Below, one piece after another: positions 36,489 through 45,607 of a DNA stretch of 64,000 nucleotides. The notes below the pieces were generated by a model. That model made no database searches. It was not told the DNA's origin and saw only the letters and a list, made by a program, of their open reading frames with translations. The translations under genes and the position numbers were made by a program. Within the stretch, counting starts at the first letter, position 1. Each line of letters begins with the position of its first letter. This DNA comes from Actinacidiphila bryophytorum (GTDB taxonomy: Bacteria > Actinomycetota > Actinomycetes > Streptomycetales > Streptomycetaceae): contig NZ_JAFFIX010000001.1 in NCBI RefSeq assembly GCF_016916835.1, forward strand, positions 558,001-622,000. The letters run 5' to 3'.

Positions 36489-38540
36489 ATGGCGCAGGAC
36501 ACCAGTACGGCCGCGGTGCCGGGCGCGGAGCAGGACCGGCGCCAGGTGCGGATCGCGATCGGTGCCCTCGCCCTCGGCCTGCTGCTGGCCGCCCTCGACC
36601 AGACGATCGTGTCGACCGCGCTGCCCACCATCGTCAGCGAACTGGGCGGCATCGACCACCTGTCGTGGGTCGTCACCGCCTATCTGCTCGCCTCGACCGC
36701 CGCCACCCCGCTGTGGGGCAAGCTCGGCGACATGTACGGCCGCAAGCGGCTGTTCCAGACCGTCATCGTGATCTTCCTGATCGGCTCCGCGCTGTGCGGA
36801 ATCGCCCAGAGCATGGGCGAGTTGATCGCCTTCCGCGCGCTCCAGGGCCTGGGCGGCGGCGGGTTGATCGCGCTGTCCATGGCGATCGTCGGCGACATCG
36901 TGCCGCCCCGCGACCGGGGCCGCTACCAGGGCGTGTTCGGCGGGGTGTTCGGCGCGGCCAGCGTGCTGGGGCCGCTGCTCGGCGGGGTGTTCACCGAGCA
37001 GCTGTCCTGGCGCTGGGTGTTCTACATCAACCTGCCGATCGGCCTGGTCGCCCTCGCCGTCATCGCCGCCGTCCTGCACATCCCGGTGCGCCGCACCTCG
37101 CACCGCATCGACTACCTCGGCATGGCGACGGTGGCCGCGGCCGCCACCTGCCTGGTGCTGGTCACCTCGCTCGGCGGCACCACCCTGGACTGGGGCTCGC
37201 CCGCGATCGTCACCCTCGCGGTGGTCGGCGTGGCACTGGTCGCCGCCTTCGTGCTGATCGAGCGCCGCGCCGAGGAACCGGTGCTGCCGCCGCGGCTGTT
37301 CCGGGTGCGGACCTTCGTGGTGTGCTCGGTGATCTCCTTCATCATCGGCTTCGCCATGTTCGGCGCCATGACGTACCTGCCGACCTTCCTCCAGGTCGTG
37401 CACGGCTACTCGCCGACGCTGTCAGGCGTGCACATGATCCCGATGGTCGTCGGCCTGCTGATCGCCTCCACCGGCTCCGGGCAGATCATCAGCCGCACCG
37501 GCCGCTACAAGGTCTTCCCGATCCTGGGCACCGCCGTGACCGCGGTCGGTCTGCTGCTCCTGCACCAGCTCGACGAGCACACCGCGACCTGGCTGATGAG
37601 CCTGTACTTCTTCATCTTCGGCTTCGGCCTCGGCATGGTGATGCAGGTGCTCGTGCTCGCCGTGCAGAACGCCGTCGGCTACGAGGACCTGGGCTCGGCG
37701 ACCTCGGGCGCGACCTTCTTCCGCTCCATCGGCGCGTCCTTCGGCGTCTCGGTCTTCGGCACCATCTTCACCAACCAGCTGCGCGACAAACTGACCGCCG
37801 CACTGCGCGGCGTCCCCGTACCGCCCGGGTTCGACCCCGGGCAGCTGCAGGCCGACCCGAAGGCCATCGCCGGGCTGCCCGCCGCGATCAAGACACCGGT
37901 GATCCACGCCTACTCGCAGGCCATCACCACCGTCTTCCTGTACGCGATCCCGGTCGCGCTGGTCGGCTTCGCGACGGCCTGGCTGCTCAAGGAGCAGCCG
38001 CTGCGCGGCAGCGTGACCGTGCCCGACGCCAGCGAGACGGTCGGGGTCAACCCGGTGGAGCGGTCCTCGCTGGACGAGATCGCCCGCTGCCTGTCGCTGC
38101 TCGGCAGCCGGGACGCCCGCCGCGACCTCTACACCCGCATCACGCGGCTCGCGGGCCTCGACATCCACCCCGCCACCAGCTGGCTGCTGCTGCGGCTGGT
38201 CCACGACGGCAGCGCCGACCCGGTGGAACTCGCGCGCCGCACCACCGTGCCCGCCGACGTCATCGAGAGGGCCGCCGTCGAGGCGGAGACCCGCGGCCTG
38301 GCCGTACGCGAGGGCAATCCGCTGGCCCTCACCGCGTCGGGCAGTGCGGTCGCCGAACAGCTCATCGAGGCCAGGCGCTCGGTCCTCGCGGGCCTGCTCG
38401 GCGACTGGGACCCCGCAGGGCACGAGGAACTCGCGGCGCTGGTACGCAAGTTGAGCGGCGAGTTGTGCGCCGGGGACTCCGACCACCCGGAGCGGCGGGC
38501 GGCCCGCACGAAGCCGGCCGCCACCGGGGAGGCGGTGTAA
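36489..38540 (+). CDS. MFS drug exporter (DHA2, 14 TM) fused to C-terminal winged-helix domain
   Basis: 683 residues. The first 520 form a 14-helix EmrB/QacA-type exporter: LDQTIVSTALPTIVSEL in TM1, motif A GKLGDMYGRKRLF, and the antiporter motif GPLLGGVFTE. After the last helix (VALVGFATAWLLKE) an extra domain of about 130 residues (545-670) resembles a MarR-like winged helix (SWLLLRLVHDGSADPVELARRTTVPADVIERAAVEAETRGLAVREGN). It lies on the cytosolic side. The ATG at 36489 has GAGGAG upstream; a longer start at 36447 is possible. Confidence 0.9.
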   Translation: MAQDTSTAAVPGAEQDRRQVRIAIGALALGLLLAALDQTIVSTALPTIVSELGGIDHLSWVVTAYLLASTAATPLWGKLGDMYGRKRLFQTVIVIFLIGSALCGIAQSMGELIAFRALQGLGGGGLIALSMAIVGDIVPPRDRGRYQGVFGGVFGAASVLGPLLGGVFTEQLSWRWVFYINLPIGLVALAVIAAVLHIPVRRTSHRIDYLGMATVAAAATCLVLVTSLGGTTLDWGSPAIVTLAVVGVALVAAFVLIERRAEEPVLPPRLFRVRTFVVCSVISFIIGFAMFGAMTYLPTFLQVVHGYSPTLSGVHMIPMVVGLLIASTGSGQIISRTGRYKVFPILGTAVTAVGLLLLHQLDEHTATWLMSLYFFIFGFGLGMVMQVLVLAVQNAVGYEDLGSATSGATFFRSIGASFGVSVFGTIFTNQLRDKLTAALRGVPVPPGFDPGQLQADPKAIAGLPAAIKTPVIHAYSQAITTVFLYAIPVALVGFATAWLLKEQPLRGSVTVPDASETVGVNPVERSSLDEIARCLSLLGSRDARRDLYTRITRLAGLDIHPATSWLLLRLVHDGSADPVELARRTTVPADVIERAAVEAETRGLAVREGNPLALTASGSAVAEQLIEARRSVLAGLLGDWDPAGHEELAALVRKLSGELCAGDSDHPERRAARTKPAATGEAV

Positions 38541-38626
38541 CCGCATAGGGGGCAGGGGGTTTGCCTTCCGCAAGCGCGGCAAACCGACCGTCTGGAGGGT
38601 GACACCCGGACAGACGGGAGCAGACC

Positions 38627-39346
38627 ATGTCCACAGGAGCGATCATCGCCGTCGCCGCGGCGGTCGTCATCGTGGCGGCGATCGCCGCCGCGGTGATGCT
38701 GCAACGCGGTGGCGGCCCCCTGCTCAAGCGCCGCTTCGGACCCGAGTACGAGCGGGTCCTGGCCCGGCACGACGGTTCCACCCGCGCCACCCGGCGCGAA
38801 CTCGCAGAACGCGTCAAGCGCTACCGCGGCATCGAGCTGCGGCCGATGAGCGCGCAGACCAGGGAGCGGTACGCGGCCCGCTGGTCGGCGGTGCAGGCGC
38901 GGTTCGTGGACGATCCGGCCGACGCGGTCGGAGCCGCGGACACGCTGATCGCCGAGGCCGCGGTCGAGTGCGGCTACCCCGCCGCCGACTCGCCCGAGCA
39001 CGTCGACGCGCTGTCCGTGCACCACCCGCACCACGTCCAGGGCTACCGCGAGGCCCACGCGGCCGCGCTCGCCCACGGCAAGGGCCGCCGCCTGGACACC
39101 GAGGCGCAGCGCAAGGCGCTGGTCGCCGCCCGCGGGCTCTTCGACGAGCTGATGGCCCGCGCCGACGCGGGGCCGTCCGTTCCCCCCGCCCCGGCCGCCG
39201 TACCGGAACCGGAACCGGCGGAGCCGCCCGCGGCGGCCGGGGAGCCCAAGGCCGCGGCAGCCGACGGGACGACCTCGCGGTCGGCGCTCGGCAAACGGTT
39301 CGCGGCACTCACCGCACGCGGCGGGAAGACGGAGGCGCACCAGTGA
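38627..39346 (+). CDS. Membrane-anchored protein of unknown function
   Basis: 239 residues. One N-terminal TM helix (AIIAVAAAVVIVAAIAAAVML) is followed by a basic stretch and a helical domain (residues 35-185: RRFGPEYERVLARHDGSTRATRRELAERVKRY), then a Pro/Ala/Glu-rich tail. The helical core is conserved in actinobacterial hypothetical proteins. It overlaps the next gene by four bases (GTGA), so the two products probably act together. The ATG at 38627 follows GGAGCAG. Confidence 0.75.
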   Translation: MSTGAIIAVAAAVVIVAAIAAAVMLQRGGGPLLKRRFGPEYERVLARHDGSTRATRRELAERVKRYRGIELRPMSAQTRERYAARWSAVQARFVDDPADAVGAADTLIAEAAVECGYPAADSPEHVDALSVHHPHHVQGYREAHAAALAHGKGRRLDTEAQRKALVAARGLFDELMARADAGPSVPPAPAAVPEPEPAEPPAAAGEPKAAAADGTTSRSALGKRFAALTARGGKTEAHQ

Positions 39347-39840
39347 GGGACACCGAGACGGCTGCGGCGCAGTCACCGCAGACCGACGAACGAGCGACGG
39401 AGGACGGCGGCCCGCAGCGCGAGACGCGCAACGCACCGCGGTCCGAGGGCCGGGCGGGCACGGACCGGCGGCCCGGGGAGCGGGGGCGTACGGACCCGGC
39501 GTCCGAGGAGCGGGCGAAGAAGCACCTGGCCGGTGCGCCCGCCGCCACCGCGGCGCCGCAGGCCGCGGAGGACCCGGCTGTCGGCGGGGGCCAGGCGGCC
39601 CGGGTGTTCGGGCGGCGGATGGACCACGCCGTCCACGACTTCGTGGAGGACCCGCGGCGGGCGGTGCGCGAGGCCGACGCCGTACTCGACGAGGTCATCG
39701 GGCGCGTGCAGCAGGCACTGGAGGCGCGCAGGCAGGCGCTGCGGGAGGGCTCGGCACCCGGCGCCGACACCGAGGCGCTGCGGGTCGCGCTGACCCGCTA
39801 CCGCGACCTGACGGGCAGCCTGCTCACCCTCGCGGAGTAG
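39343..39840 (+). CDS. Hypothetical partner protein with disordered N-terminus
   Basis: 165 residues. The first 90 are charged and low in hydrophobics (Glu, Arg, Ala, Gly), probably disordered. The last 75 form a helical domain (RMDHAVHDFVEDPRRAVREADAVLDEVIGRVQQALEARR) ending LTRYRDLTGSLLTLAE. It lacks signal and TM segments. Translation is coupled to the preceding membrane-anchored protein by a GTGA overlap, and its end overlaps the convergent ECF gene by 17 bp. Function unknown. Confidence 0.75.
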   Translation: MRDTETAAAQSPQTDERATEDGGPQRETRNAPRSEGRAGTDRRPGERGRTDPASEERAKKHLAGAPAATAAPQAAEDPAVGGGQAARVFGRRMDHAVHDFVEDPRRAVREADAVLDEVIGRVQQALEARRQALREGSAPGADTEALRVALTRYRDLTGSLLTLAE

Positions 39841-40690
39841 CCGCGGGCTCCGGCTCCGGGGGCGTGAACTCCGGGGCCGGAGCGAAGGACGCGCGGCGGG
39901 TGGCCCGGCGCAGGGCCTTGAGCAGGGTCGGGCCGAGGGTGAAGGACAGCACCGCGGTCAGCGCCGCCCGCGGCAGGTCCCAGCCCAGCGAGGTCGTCAG
40001 GCAGTAGGTGGTGAACCGGGCCAGGTTCGCGGCGAGCGACAGGTGCGGGGAGTAGCTCACGTTCGAGGCGAGGCCCGCGATGTAGGGCCAGCCCTGGAGG
40101 TTCATCACCGTGCCGTACGCCACCGCGGCCACCGCACCGTACGCGGCGAGCATCAGCAGCTCGCGGCGCCCGCGCATGCCGGGCCGCGGCAGCAGCCCCG
40201 CCCCCATCGTCACCCACCCCATGGCGAGCATCTGGAAGGGCAGCCACGGCCCGACGCCCCCGGTCAGCAGCGCGGAGGCGAACATCGTCAACGAGCCAAG
40301 CGCGAAGCCGAACCCGGGTCCCAGGACCCGCCCCGACAGCACCATCAGGAAGAACATCGGCTCGATGCCCGCCGTGCCCGCGCCCAGCGGGCGCAGCGCC
40401 GCGCCCGCCGCGGCGAGCATGCCGAGCATGGCGACAGCCTTGGGGTCCATGCCGTTGTCGGCGATCGTGGCGATGACGACGGCGACCAGCAGCGGCAGCA
40501 GCGCCGCGAACAGCCAGGGTGCGTCCGCGCTGTGGGCGGCGACCGCTGACCCGTGCGCGGCCAGCAGCGGCCAGCAGAACGCGGCCACCCCGATCAGCGA
40601 CACCAGCCCCAGCACGACGACCGCCCGCGCCCCGAGCCGCACCGCGTCCGTACGCCCCGCCTCCTGCCCTGCTTGCCCGAGACGGGTCAC
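39824..40690 (-). CDS. ECF transporter S component (substrate-binding subunit)
   Basis: 288-residue integral membrane protein with six or seven helices. It follows the S-component pattern: cytosolic N-terminus, MDPKAVAMLGMLAAAGAALRPLGAG, and LSGRVLGPGFGFALGSLTMFASALLTGGVGPWLPFQMLAMGWV, the conserved block of the CblT/QueT-like subgroup. The small-molecule substrate (a vitamin such as a cobalamin precursor, or another) cannot be read from sequence. It is the last gene of the five-gene operon and overlaps the ATPase stop (GTGA). Confidence 0.87.
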   Translation of the reverse strand: MTRLGQAGQEAGRTDAVRLGARAVVVLGLVSLIGVAAFCWPLLAAHGSAVAAHSADAPWLFAALLPLLVAVVIATIADNGMDPKAVAMLGMLAAAGAALRPLGAGTAGIEPMFFLMVLSGRVLGPGFGFALGSLTMFASALLTGGVGPWLPFQMLAMGWVTMGAGLLPRPGMRGRRELLMLAAYGAVAAVAYGTVMNLQGWPYIAGLASNVSYSPHLSLAANLARFTTYCLTTSLGWDLPRAALTAVLSFTLGPTLLKALRRATRRASFAPAPEFTPPEPEPAATPRG

Positions 40691-42300
40691 GGGGCGGCCT
40701 CCAGGGCGCGGGTCACCTGCGTGACGGTCAGCCAGGGGGAGGGCGCGAGGATCTTGGCGGTCTGCGGCGCGAAGGCGGGCGAGGACAGGACGACGTCGGG
40801 GGTGGGGCCGTCGGCGACCACGTCCCCGTCGGCGAGTATCACCACGCGGTCGGCGAGGTCCGCCGCCAACTCCACGTCGTGGGTGGCCAGGACGATCGCG
40901 TGGCCCGCGGCGGCCAGCGACCGCAGCAGGCCGACCAGCCGGGACTTGGCCGCGTAGTCGAGGCCGCGGGTCGGCTCGTCCAGGAGCAGCACCGGCGGGC
41001 TCGCGGCCAGCACGATCGCCAGCGCGAGCGACAGCCGCTGGCCCTCGGACAGGTCGCGCGGGTGGACGTCGTCGGGCATACCGGGCAGCAGGTCCTCGAC
41101 CAGCGCCCGGCAGGTGCCCGGCTCGGCTGCGGCGTCCCGGTCGGCGGCGGTGCACTCGGCGGCGACGGTGTCGGCGTAGAGCAGGTCGCGCGGCTCCTGC
41201 GGGACCAGGCCGACGCGGCGGAGCAGGTCCGCGGGCCGGGTGCGGTGCGGGACCGCGCCGCCGACGGTGACGGTGCCCCCGGCCGGGGTGTGCAGGCCGA
41301 CCAGGGTGGACAGCAGCGTGGACTTGCCCGCGCCGTTGCGCCCCATCAGCGCGACCGTCTCGCCCGCCCGCACGCTCAGGTCCACCTCGCGCAGCGCCTC
41401 GGTCCGCCCCCTGCGCACGGTCAACCGCTCGGCGCGCACCAGGAGTTCGCCGGAGGCATCGGGACCGGGGGCCTCAGGCGCGCGGTCCGCGAGGCGCTCC
41501 CGCAGCGGTCCGGCCGCGCGGCGGGCGTCGCGTATCGACAGCGGCAGCGGCGACCACCCGGCGAGCCGCCCCAGCGCCACCACCGGGGGGTGCACGGGCG
41601 ATACGGCCATGATGTCGGCGGGTGCGCCGATGACCGGCGGGGCGCCGGGGGAGGGCAGCAGGACGACCTGGTCGGCGTACTGCACGACGCGCTCCAGGCG
41701 GTGCTCGGCGAGCAGCACCGTCGTGCCCAGGTCGTGCACCAGGCGCTGCAGGACGGCCAGCACCTCCTCGGCCGCGCCCGGGTCGAGCGCGGACGTCGGC
41801 TCGTCCAGGACCAGCACCTTCGGGTGCACGGTCAGCACCGAGCCGATCGCGACCCGCTGCTGCTGCCCGCCCGACAGCGTCGCGATCGGGCGGTCGCGCA
41901 GCTCGGCCAGGCCCAGCAGGTCGAGGGTCTCCTCGACGCGGCGCCGCATCGTCTCCGGGGCCACGCCCAACGACTCCATGCCGTAGGCGAGTTCGTCCTC
42001 GACAGTGTCGGTCACGAAGTGCGAGAGCGGGTCCTGCCCCACCGTGCCGACGACGTCGGCGAGTTCACGCGGCCGGTGGGTGCGGGTGTCGCGGCCCGCG
42101 ACGGTGACCCTGCCGGTCAGGTGTCCGCCGGTGAAGTGCGGCACCAGGCCGCTCACCGCCCCCAGCAGCGTGGACTTGCCCACCCCCGACGGCCCCACGA
42201 CAAGGCACAACTCGCCCTCGGGCACCTCGATGTCGACACCCTGGAGCGCCGGCGCCGCGGTGTCCGCGTAGCGGAAGGAGACCTGCTCGAAACGGATCAC
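40687..42300 (-). CDS. ECF transporter ATPase, two fused ABC domains
   Basis: 537 residues with two nucleotide-binding domains in one chain, replacing the usual EcfA1/EcfA2 pair. Domain 1 (1-250): Walker A GPSGVGKST, signature LSGGQQQR, Walker B VLVLDEPTSALD. Domain 2 (290-520): Walker A GRNGAGKST, signature LSEGQRLSL, Walker B VLLLDEPTRGLD, H-loop ATHDVE. Both sites look active. It powers uptake with the T and S subunits. The GTG start overlaps the T-component stop. Confidence 0.92.
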   Translation of the reverse strand: MIRFEQVSFRYADTAAPALQGVDIEVPEGELCLVVGPSGVGKSTLLGAVSGLVPHFTGGHLTGRVTVAGRDTRTHRPRELADVVGTVGQDPLSHFVTDTVEDELAYGMESLGVAPETMRRRVEETLDLLGLAELRDRPIATLSGGQQQRVAIGSVLTVHPKVLVLDEPTSALDPGAAEEVLAVLQRLVHDLGTTVLLAEHRLERVVQYADQVVLLPSPGAPPVIGAPADIMAVSPVHPPVVALGRLAGWSPLPLSIRDARRAAGPLRERLADRAPEAPGPDASGELLVRAERLTVRRGRTEALREVDLSVRAGETVALMGRNGAGKSTLLSTLVGLHTPAGGTVTVGGAVPHRTRPADLLRRVGLVPQEPRDLLYADTVAAECTAADRDAAAEPGTCRALVEDLLPGMPDDVHPRDLSEGQRLSLALAIVLAASPPVLLLDEPTRGLDYAAKSRLVGLLRSLAAAGHAIVLATHDVELAADLADRVVILADGDVVADGPTPDVVLSSPAFAPQTAKILAPSPWLTVTQVTRALEAAP

Positions 42301-43445
42301 CGCAAAGCTCCCCTCGGGGCGGCGACGGCCGGGACCAGGCCGAGCAGCACGCAGGCCGCGGGCCACAGCGGGAGGGTGGGCTCGGCCAGCGGCACCGCGG
42401 GCGGGTCGAGAGCGGCGGGCGCGTACGCGGTGGCGGCGATCATCGCGGCCGCCACCGCGGCGCCGGAGCCCGCCACCAGCCAGGCGCGGGCGCCCCACGG
42501 GTCGGGCCGGTAGCGCGTACGCGGCGATCGCCGCCCGCCCAGCCGCAGCCCCGCGACCGCCGCCGCCAGGCCCACTAGCAGCAGCGGCAGCCCGTACCCG
42601 GCGCCCACACCCGAACCGCCCGCGGCCAGCAGGCCGTACGTGCCCGCACAGATGCCCAGCAGGCCGCCGACGGTCAGCGCGGCCGTCGCCCGGCGGACGG
42701 CGGGCGCCACGTTCGCGGTACGGCCGTATCCGCGGGCGTCCATCGCCGCGGCCAGTGCCACCGAGCGCTCCAACGCGCCCTCCAGGACCGGAAGTCCGAC
42801 CTGGAGCAGTGCCCGCACCCCCCGGTCGTCCCGGCCGCGCAGCCGGCGGGCCGCCCGCAGCCGCGCCACGTCCGCGACCAGGTGCGGGGCGAACGTCATC
42901 GCCACGACGACGGCGACACCGGCCTCGTAGAGCGCACCCGGCAGCGACTTCAGCAACCGGGCCGGGTTCGCCAGGGAGTTGGCGGCCCCGACGCAGACCA
43001 GGAGGGTGGCCAGCTTCATACCGTCGCGCAGCGCGAAGACCACGGACTCGGCCGTCACCCGTCCGCCCAGCCGCACCCCCTGCGCCCAGCCGGGCAGCGG
43101 GACCTCCGGCAGCGTGAACAGGGTGTGCGTCCCCGGGATCGGCGAGCCGAGCACGACGGCGAACAGCAGGCGGATCGCCAGGACGGCGACCCCCAGCCGC
43201 AGGAAGGTCCCGTACGAACGGGACCACGGCGCGTCGGTCCTGCGGGCGGCGACGACGTAGCCGGCGACGGCGGTGAGCAGAGCCAGGAGCAGGACGTTGG
43301 TCGTCCTGCTCGCTGCGGTGGCCAGGCCCAGCGCCCAGATCCACCACGCGCCGGCGTGCACGTGCACGCCGGGCCTTGCCGTTCGGGGCGGCTCAGCCCC
43401 GTGGATGCCCCGCGGCTCGGGGGCGGCAGCCCGTCCGGGTGCCAT
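42297..43445 (-). CDS. ECF transporter T component (EcfT/CbiQ-like)
   Basis: Integral membrane scaffold of about 382 residues that couples the ATPases to the S subunit. The two coupling motifs are visible: ALERSVALAAAMDARGYGRT (the AxxARG/MxxRG box) and the earlier VARLRAARRLRGRDDRG. The N-terminal VHAGAWWIWALGLATAASRTTN is conserved, so the true start may be a GTG closer to it; the ATG at 43445 adds a Pro/Ala-rich leader that reaches into the repeat block. The stop overlaps the ATPase start. Confidence 0.88.
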   Translation of the reverse strand: MAPGRAAAPEPRGIHGAEPPRTARPGVHVHAGAWWIWALGLATAASRTTNVLLLALLTAVAGYVVAARRTDAPWSRSYGTFLRLGVAVLAIRLLFAVVLGSPIPGTHTLFTLPEVPLPGWAQGVRLGGRVTAESVVFALRDGMKLATLLVCVGAANSLANPARLLKSLPGALYEAGVAVVVAMTFAPHLVADVARLRAARRLRGRDDRGVRALLQVGLPVLEGALERSVALAAAMDARGYGRTANVAPAVRRATAALTVGGLLGICAGTYGLLAAGGSGVGAGYGLPLLLVGLAAAVAGLRLGGRRSPRTRYRPDPWGARAWLVAGSGAAVAAAMIAATAYAPAALDPPAVPLAEPTLPLWPAACVLLGLVPAVAAPRGALR

Positions 43446-43469
43446 GTGCGGTTGGTGCGCGACCTTCTC

Positions 43470-43612
43470 GCCGTGGTGGGTTGCTCGCGCCGTTCCTCGC
43501 ACCCCTGGGTGGGTGCCACTTGCGGTGGTGTTGCCTTCCTCCCGCCGCTGTGGCTTGTCGCGCAGTTCCCCGCGCCCCTTTGGGGCGCCCCCCTGGGTGT
43601 CGTCCTGCCCGG
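43470..43612. repeat. Dispersed intergenic repeat block E
   Basis: A variant copy (CGCGCCGTTCCTCGCACCCC, near 43488) and one forward copy of the standard module (CGCGCAGTTCCCCGCGCCCC, near 43560), with GTGCCACTTGCGGTGGTGTTGCC between them. The block sits inside the ECF operon between the SCO2322-like gene and the T-component gene. Confidence 0.78.
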
Positions 43613-44239
43613 TCATCGGTTGCGGGAGCGGCGGGATTGCCAGGTGGCGGCCAGGGCCAGGGCGGCGATGGCGGCGGCTGCGGCGATCAGGCCGAGGGAG
43701 GGGCCGTTGTGGGAGGAGTGCGGGGTGGCGGAGATCTCGTCGCCGCAGCCGGCCGCGGGGTAGCCGGTGATGGCGCAGACGATGCCCGCCGAGTTGTAGC
43801 GCAGGGGTTTGGCCACCGCGGCCAGGGCGTCGGCCGAGGAGGCGGACGGGGGGAGTTGGGCGCACGCGGTGCGGGGGGCGGGCGGGGTGGCCGAGGAGTC
43901 GGGGGCGTCGGCGGGCGTGCCCGGGTCGATGAGGAGGGCGACGCGCTTGCGGCCGGGGGCCGCGGGCACGTTGGCGCAGATGGCCGCGAAGTCCGCGCTG
44001 CCGCGGGGCTGCGCGGCGGTGGCCGCCGCGTCCTCGCTGACCGCGAAGCGCCAGCCCTCGACGGTGCCGTCGGCGGGCGTGTGCATCGCGGGGCCGGTCT
44101 GGGCGTACGTCCAAGTGGCCCCGGAGCGCAGCCAGTAGGACCAGTAGCGGTAGCCGGCGGCGTGTGCGGGGGCGGCGAGGGCGAGCAGCAGCAGGACCGC
44201 GGCGGCGGCCGGGAGCGCGGCCAGGCGGCGGCCGCGCAT
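43613..44239 (-). CDS. Secreted membrane-anchored SCO2322-like protein
   Basis: 208 residues. It has a signal peptide (RRLAALPAAAAVLLLLALAAPAHAA), an extracellular domain with an aromatic start (GYRYWSYWLRSGATWTYAQ), three or four cysteines that could pair, and a C-terminal TM helix with a basic end (LGLIAAAAAIAALALAATWQSRRSRNR). It looks like the streptomycete SCO2322 family, which always sits beside this ECF transporter. A role in substrate capture is inferred from position. It overlaps the stop of the upstream toroid gene by one base. Confidence 0.82.
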   Translation of the reverse strand: MRGRRLAALPAAAAVLLLLALAAPAHAAGYRYWSYWLRSGATWTYAQTGPAMHTPADGTVEGWRFAVSEDAAATAAQPRGSADFAAICANVPAAPGRKRVALLIDPGTPADAPDSSATPPAPRTACAQLPPSASSADALAAVAKPLRYNSAGIVCAITGYPAAGCGDEISATPHSSHNGPSLGLIAAAAAIAALALAATWQSRRSRNR

Positions 44240-45492
44240 CAGCTACGCCGTCGCTTGCGGGCGCTGATCAGCAGGCCGGCGCCGATACCGGCCACCAGGG
44301 CGACGCCGACGACTGTCCAGACGGTGGCGGCGGAGGACGAGTCGTCCTTCTTGTCGGCCTCGGGCATGGCGCCGGTGGGGCGCTTGGTGGGGGCCGGGCC
44401 GAGGGCGATGAGCTGCTGGAGGGGTGCGGTGCCGGTGGCGGAGCGGTCGGCGCCCGACAGGACGAGCTGGGCCAGTGCGGCCGGGTTGCCCTTGGCCCAG
44501 GCGGCGGAGTTGGCGCCCAGCCAGGTGGCCGTGGCCTGGGTGTCGGCGGTGCGGCCGAGCCCGTTGAGTGCGATGACGGCGTCCGCTGTGGTGCCGTAGT
44601 CAGGGGTGGGGGTGTCGGCGCCCGGGGTGGTGGCGGTGAGGTGGCCGCCGCCGGCGTGGAGGCGGCCGAGCAGCCAGTCGGCGGCCGCGGAGGCGGCGGC
44701 GTTGGGGTCGAGCTTGGCGTAGGCCTGCGGATTGCCGTCGCAGTCCGCGGACTTGGGCGGGGCGGCGGGGGTGGAGGGGCTGGCGTAGGCGTAGCCGGCG
44801 AGGTGGCCTTCCACCAGGCCGTGGACGGCGTCGGCGGTGGCCTTCGCGTTGGGCGTGAGCTTGCCGTCGGTGCCGGGGTAGCCGAAGGCGCCGCGGTCCG
44901 CGGGTGCGGCGTCGCAGCCGAACTGGAAGCCGAGCAGCGCGTCGTAGGGCGACGCGCCCTTCGCGTTGGGCTTCAGGCTCGCGTCGCGGCCCAGCGCGCC
45001 GATCACGACGGCGGTGGAGTCGGGGTCGGAGGGGCCGCCCGGGTTGTACGACCAGCCGCCGTCGGCGTTCTGCACGGAGCCCAGCCAGGCCAGGGCGCGG
45101 TCCACGGCGGCACCGGACTGCGAACTCTGCACGATACGCAGGGCCTGCACGGCGATGCCGGTGGCGTTGGTGTCCTCGGTCTTCGGGTCGCAGGCCTTGG
45201 CGGTGTCCTTGCGGTACGAGGGCCAGCCGCCGTCGGCGCACTGCTGGGCCAGCAGCCACGCGGTGGCGGCGCCGCTCGCGAAGTAGCCGGACCGGGCCAC
45301 GGCTATCTCGGCGTACGACTGCCGCCACACCCCGTCGTAGGTGGGGTCCGCCGCGCCGTACAGGTCGCCGCGGGCCGCCGCCGTGCCGGTGGCCGGCGGC
45401 GCGGTGGTGTCCGCGAGAGCGGCCGGTGCCGCGAGGGCGGTGAGCGTCGTGGCGGCGGCCACCAGTACGGCGGCGCGGCGGCGCAAGGGCAT
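44239..45492 (-). CDS. Secreted alpha/alpha-toroid (prenyltransferase/squalene-oxidase repeat) protein, membrane anchored
   Basis: 417 residues. A signal peptide (RRRAAVLVAAATTLTALAAPAALA) precedes a terpene-cyclase-like alpha/alpha toroid with QW-type repeats: WLLAQQCADGGWPSYRKDT, WLGSVQNADGGWSYNPGG, and IALNGLGRTADTQATATWLGAN. A C-terminal TM helix (TVWTVVGVALVAGIGAGLLI) ends in RKRRRS. The DxDD or VSDCT acids of true cyclases are absent, so it is a binding domain, not an enzyme. The fold is shared with transcobalamin. It is the first gene of the ECF operon. Confidence 0.85.
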   Translation of the reverse strand: MPLRRRAAVLVAAATTLTALAAPAALADTTAPPATGTAAARGDLYGAADPTYDGVWRQSYAEIAVARSGYFASGAATAWLLAQQCADGGWPSYRKDTAKACDPKTEDTNATGIAVQALRIVQSSQSGAAVDRALAWLGSVQNADGGWSYNPGGPSDPDSTAVVIGALGRDASLKPNAKGASPYDALLGFQFGCDAAPADRGAFGYPGTDGKLTPNAKATADAVHGLVEGHLAGYAYASPSTPAAPPKSADCDGNPQAYAKLDPNAAASAAADWLLGRLHAGGGHLTATTPGADTPTPDYGTTADAVIALNGLGRTADTQATATWLGANSAAWAKGNPAALAQLVLSGADRSATGTAPLQQLIALGPAPTKRPTGAMPEADKKDDSSSAATVWTVVGVALVAGIGAGLLISARKRRRS

Positions 45493-45607
45493 GAGGTCGA
45501 GGCCTTTCCTGGTCCGGGGGAGCCCTCACCCTAACGTGCGGCGGCCGGCCTCCCGGGGTGACCTCCGGCACCCCGCGGCCGCCGCCCGGTGCTACGAGGA
45601 ACACGGC

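Noticed and set aside
45493-45607. Possible cobalamin riboswitch before the toroid/ECF operon
   Set aside because: The gap is only 115 bp and has none of the conserved B12-box elements.
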